A stretch of 34,017 bases of DNA from an uncultured Burkholderiales bacterium (GTDB taxonomy: Bacteria > Pseudomonadota > Gammaproteobacteria > Burkholderiales > Burkholderiaceae_C): positions 1 to 34,017 of the forward strand of contig CAIRQX010000158.1 of assembly GCA_903880855.1 (NCBI GenBank), in the 5' to 3' direction. Shown here one piece after another: positions 32,910 through 34,017 of the stretch; the first letter of the stretch is position 1; every line of letters begins with the position of its first letter. The notes below the pieces were generated by a model. The model was not told the DNA's origin, ran no database searches, and saw only the letters and a program-made list of their open reading frames with translations. Made by a program: the position numbers and the translations under genes.

Positions 32910-33887
32910 ATGAAATTTCCTCGTCGATCATTCCTGCACATGGCCATGGGAGCCTCAGCTTTGTCGGCAGTTAGCCGCATTGGCTTGGCGCAAACCTATC
33001 CTTCACGCCCGGCTCGCATTTTGGTTGGCTTTGCTGCTGGAGGCGCCACCGACATTCAGGCACGCTTGATGGGTCAATGGCTCTCAGAACGTCTTGGCCA
33101 GCAATTCATCGTTGAAAACCGTGCTGGCGCAAGTGGCAACATTGCAACAGAGGCAGTCGTCAAAGCACCACCAGATGGCTATACGCTCCTTCAAATCGTT
33201 ACTCCCCACGCAATAAATGCTGCCCTATTTACCAATCTGAACTTCGACTTTATAAAAGACATTGCGCCTGTCATATGCGCTGCACGATTGGCCTACGTCG
33301 TAGTTGTTCACCCATCCGTACCGGCCAAGACAATGCCCGAGTTCATCGCATATGCCAAGTCCAATCCAGGCAAGATCAACTATGGGTCTGCTGGTCAAGG
33401 AACACCTCAAAATTTTGCGTGTGAACTTTTTAAGATGATGACTGGGCTGAATCTGGTCCATGTTCCCTATAAAGGTGGCGCTCCAGCTATTGCAGATCTT
33501 ATCGCTGGGCATGTGCAGGTGGTATTTGCGCCCGTTTCAGAATCAATTCAACAAATTAAAGCCGGCAAACTGCGCGCGCTTGCAGCCACGACGGCATCGC
33601 GTTTGAATGTTTTGCCTGATGTCCCAACAGTGGGGGAATTTGTTCCCGGCTATGAGGCCAGTGGTTTTGCTGGAATTGGAGTTCCAAAAAATACCCCTGT
33701 TGAAATTATCAATATGCTGAACAAAGAACTTAACCTGGGACTTGCCGATAGTAAGGTTCAAGCCCGAATTACTGAGCTTGGCGGAACAGTCCTTGGCGGA
33801 ACACCCGCGGAGTTTGGGGCCCTCATCACAGAGGCCACGGAAAAGTGGGCCAAGGTGATTAAGTTTGCTGGTATCAAGGTCGAATAG
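32910..33887 (+). CDS. Bug/TctC-family solute receptor with Tat leader
   Basis: The 325-residue receptor has a clear twin-arginine leader (PRRSFLHMAMG, Arg5-Arg6) ending near GLAQ about residue 28, so it is probably exported folded. Landmarks are GFAAGGATDIQAR, ENRAGASGNIATE and HVPYKGGAPAIADLIAGH. AGGAG lies 6 bases before the ATG. It is the first gene of a + strand unit and is followed after 50 bases by an AtuA-like gene, a pairing that suggests that it delivers the substrate of that pathway. Confidence 0.93.
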   Translation: MKFPRRSFLHMAMGASALSAVSRIGLAQTYPSRPARILVGFAAGGATDIQARLMGQWLSERLGQQFIVENRAGASGNIATEAVVKAPPDGYTLLQIVTPHAINAALFTNLNFDFIKDIAPVICAARLAYVVVVHPSVPAKTMPEFIAYAKSNPGKINYGSAGQGTPQNFACELFKMMTGLNLVHVPYKGGAPAIADLIAGHVQVVFAPVSESIQQIKAGKLRALAATTASRLNVLPDVPTVGEFVPGYEASGFAGIGVPKNTPVEIINMLNKELNLGLADSKVQARITELGGTVLGGTPAEFGALITEATEKWAKVIKFAGIKVE

Positions 33888-33937
33888 TTGATACAGCATG
33901 AAGATGTTTTGAAATTGATCTAGAGCACGGACTTCTA

Positions 33938-34017
33938 ATGAATGCATGTTTTCGAGTTGGTAACGGAGCTGGGTTTTCTGGTGATCGGATAGACGCAGCC
34001 CTTCCAGTTGTGGACAC
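33938..34017 (+). CDS. AtuA/DUF1446-family protein, N-terminal fragment
   Basis: The frame opens with ATG at 33938 and runs off the window after 26 codons. It reads MNACFRVGNGAGFSGDRIDA followed by ALPVVDT. The R-x-GN-x-x-GF-x-GDR-x-DA pattern is the characteristic opening of AtuA-like proteins (acyclic terpene utilisation, DUF1446), whose biochemical role is poorly defined. It is probably cotranscribed with the Tat-exported Bug receptor upstream. The ribosome binding site is weak. The fragment is short, but the motif is distinctive. Confidence 0.7.
   Translation, partial: MNACFRVGNGAGFSGDRIDAALPVVD

Noticed and set aside
1-34017. CRISPR arrays, insertion sequences, tRNA genes or riboswitches
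   Set aside because: I looked for regularly spaced repeats, transposase-like frames with terminal repeats and tRNA-like cloverleaf arms and saw none. By-eye reading could miss a small RNA.

Overview
The window reads as an accessory catabolic region of a betaproteobacterium, most likely order Burkholderiales. The main reason is the number of Bug/TctC-type periplasmic solute receptors: eleven in 34 kb, a family whose large expansions are known mainly from Bordetella, Cupriavidus, Comamonadaceae and relatives. I see no rRNA, tRNA, CRISPR array, insertion sequence or phage gene. No gene-free stretch exceeds 300 bases; the longest gaps are the divergent promoter regions at 10266-10415, 19117-19302 and 32759-32909.

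Left block (1-11348). The end of a formylglycine-generating-enzyme-like gene enters on the + strand. Facing it is a long minus-strand operon reading from 10265 down to 204: an internally deleted Bug receptor, an aldehyde dehydrogenase, a cysteine-type sulfatase, a Bug receptor without signal peptide, a complete tripartite tricarboxylate transporter (tctC-tctB-tctA), a second cysteine-type sulfatase and a Tat-type Bug receptor. A divergent LysR regulator (10416-11348) probably controls it. I infer import of an organic sulfate ester or a related acid, cytoplasmic desulfation by the leaderless sulfatases, and oxidation of a released aldehyde.

Middle block (11414-19116, minus strand). Reading from 19116 down: D-2-hydroxyacid dehydrogenase, HpcH/HpaI aldolase, Bug receptor, phthalate-dioxygenase-like Rieske oxygenase, two Bug receptors, a TfdA-like 2-oxoglutarate dioxygenase and a DedA membrane protein. 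The catabolic genes overlap or nearly touch. This looks like uptake and oxidative breakdown of one or more aromatic or ether-type acids. No Rieske reductase is present.

Right block (19303-34017). An SDR oxidoreductase (+) diverges from the middle block. A long minus-strand gene train runs from 32758 down to 20107: Bug receptor, CaiB/BaiF CoA-transferase, acyl-CoA dehydrogenase, benzoylformate-decarboxylase-like ThDP enzyme, Bug receptor, PDC-lactonase-like amidohydrolase, HpcH/HpaI-like protein, Bug receptor, two tandem D-aminoacylase-type amidohydrolases and a small unknown protein. At the right edge a Tat-exported Bug receptor (+) is followed by the start of an AtuA-like (DUF1446) gene.

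The theme is repeated units of one Bug receptor plus a few degradative enzymes, while only one set of TctA/TctB membrane subunits is present. The receptors therefore either share that permease, use permeases elsewhere, or act as sensors. The oddities are a leaderless Bug, a Bug with its middle removed in frame, a shared AT-rich palindrome at two operon heads, and several enzymes whose usual catalytic residues are replaced.
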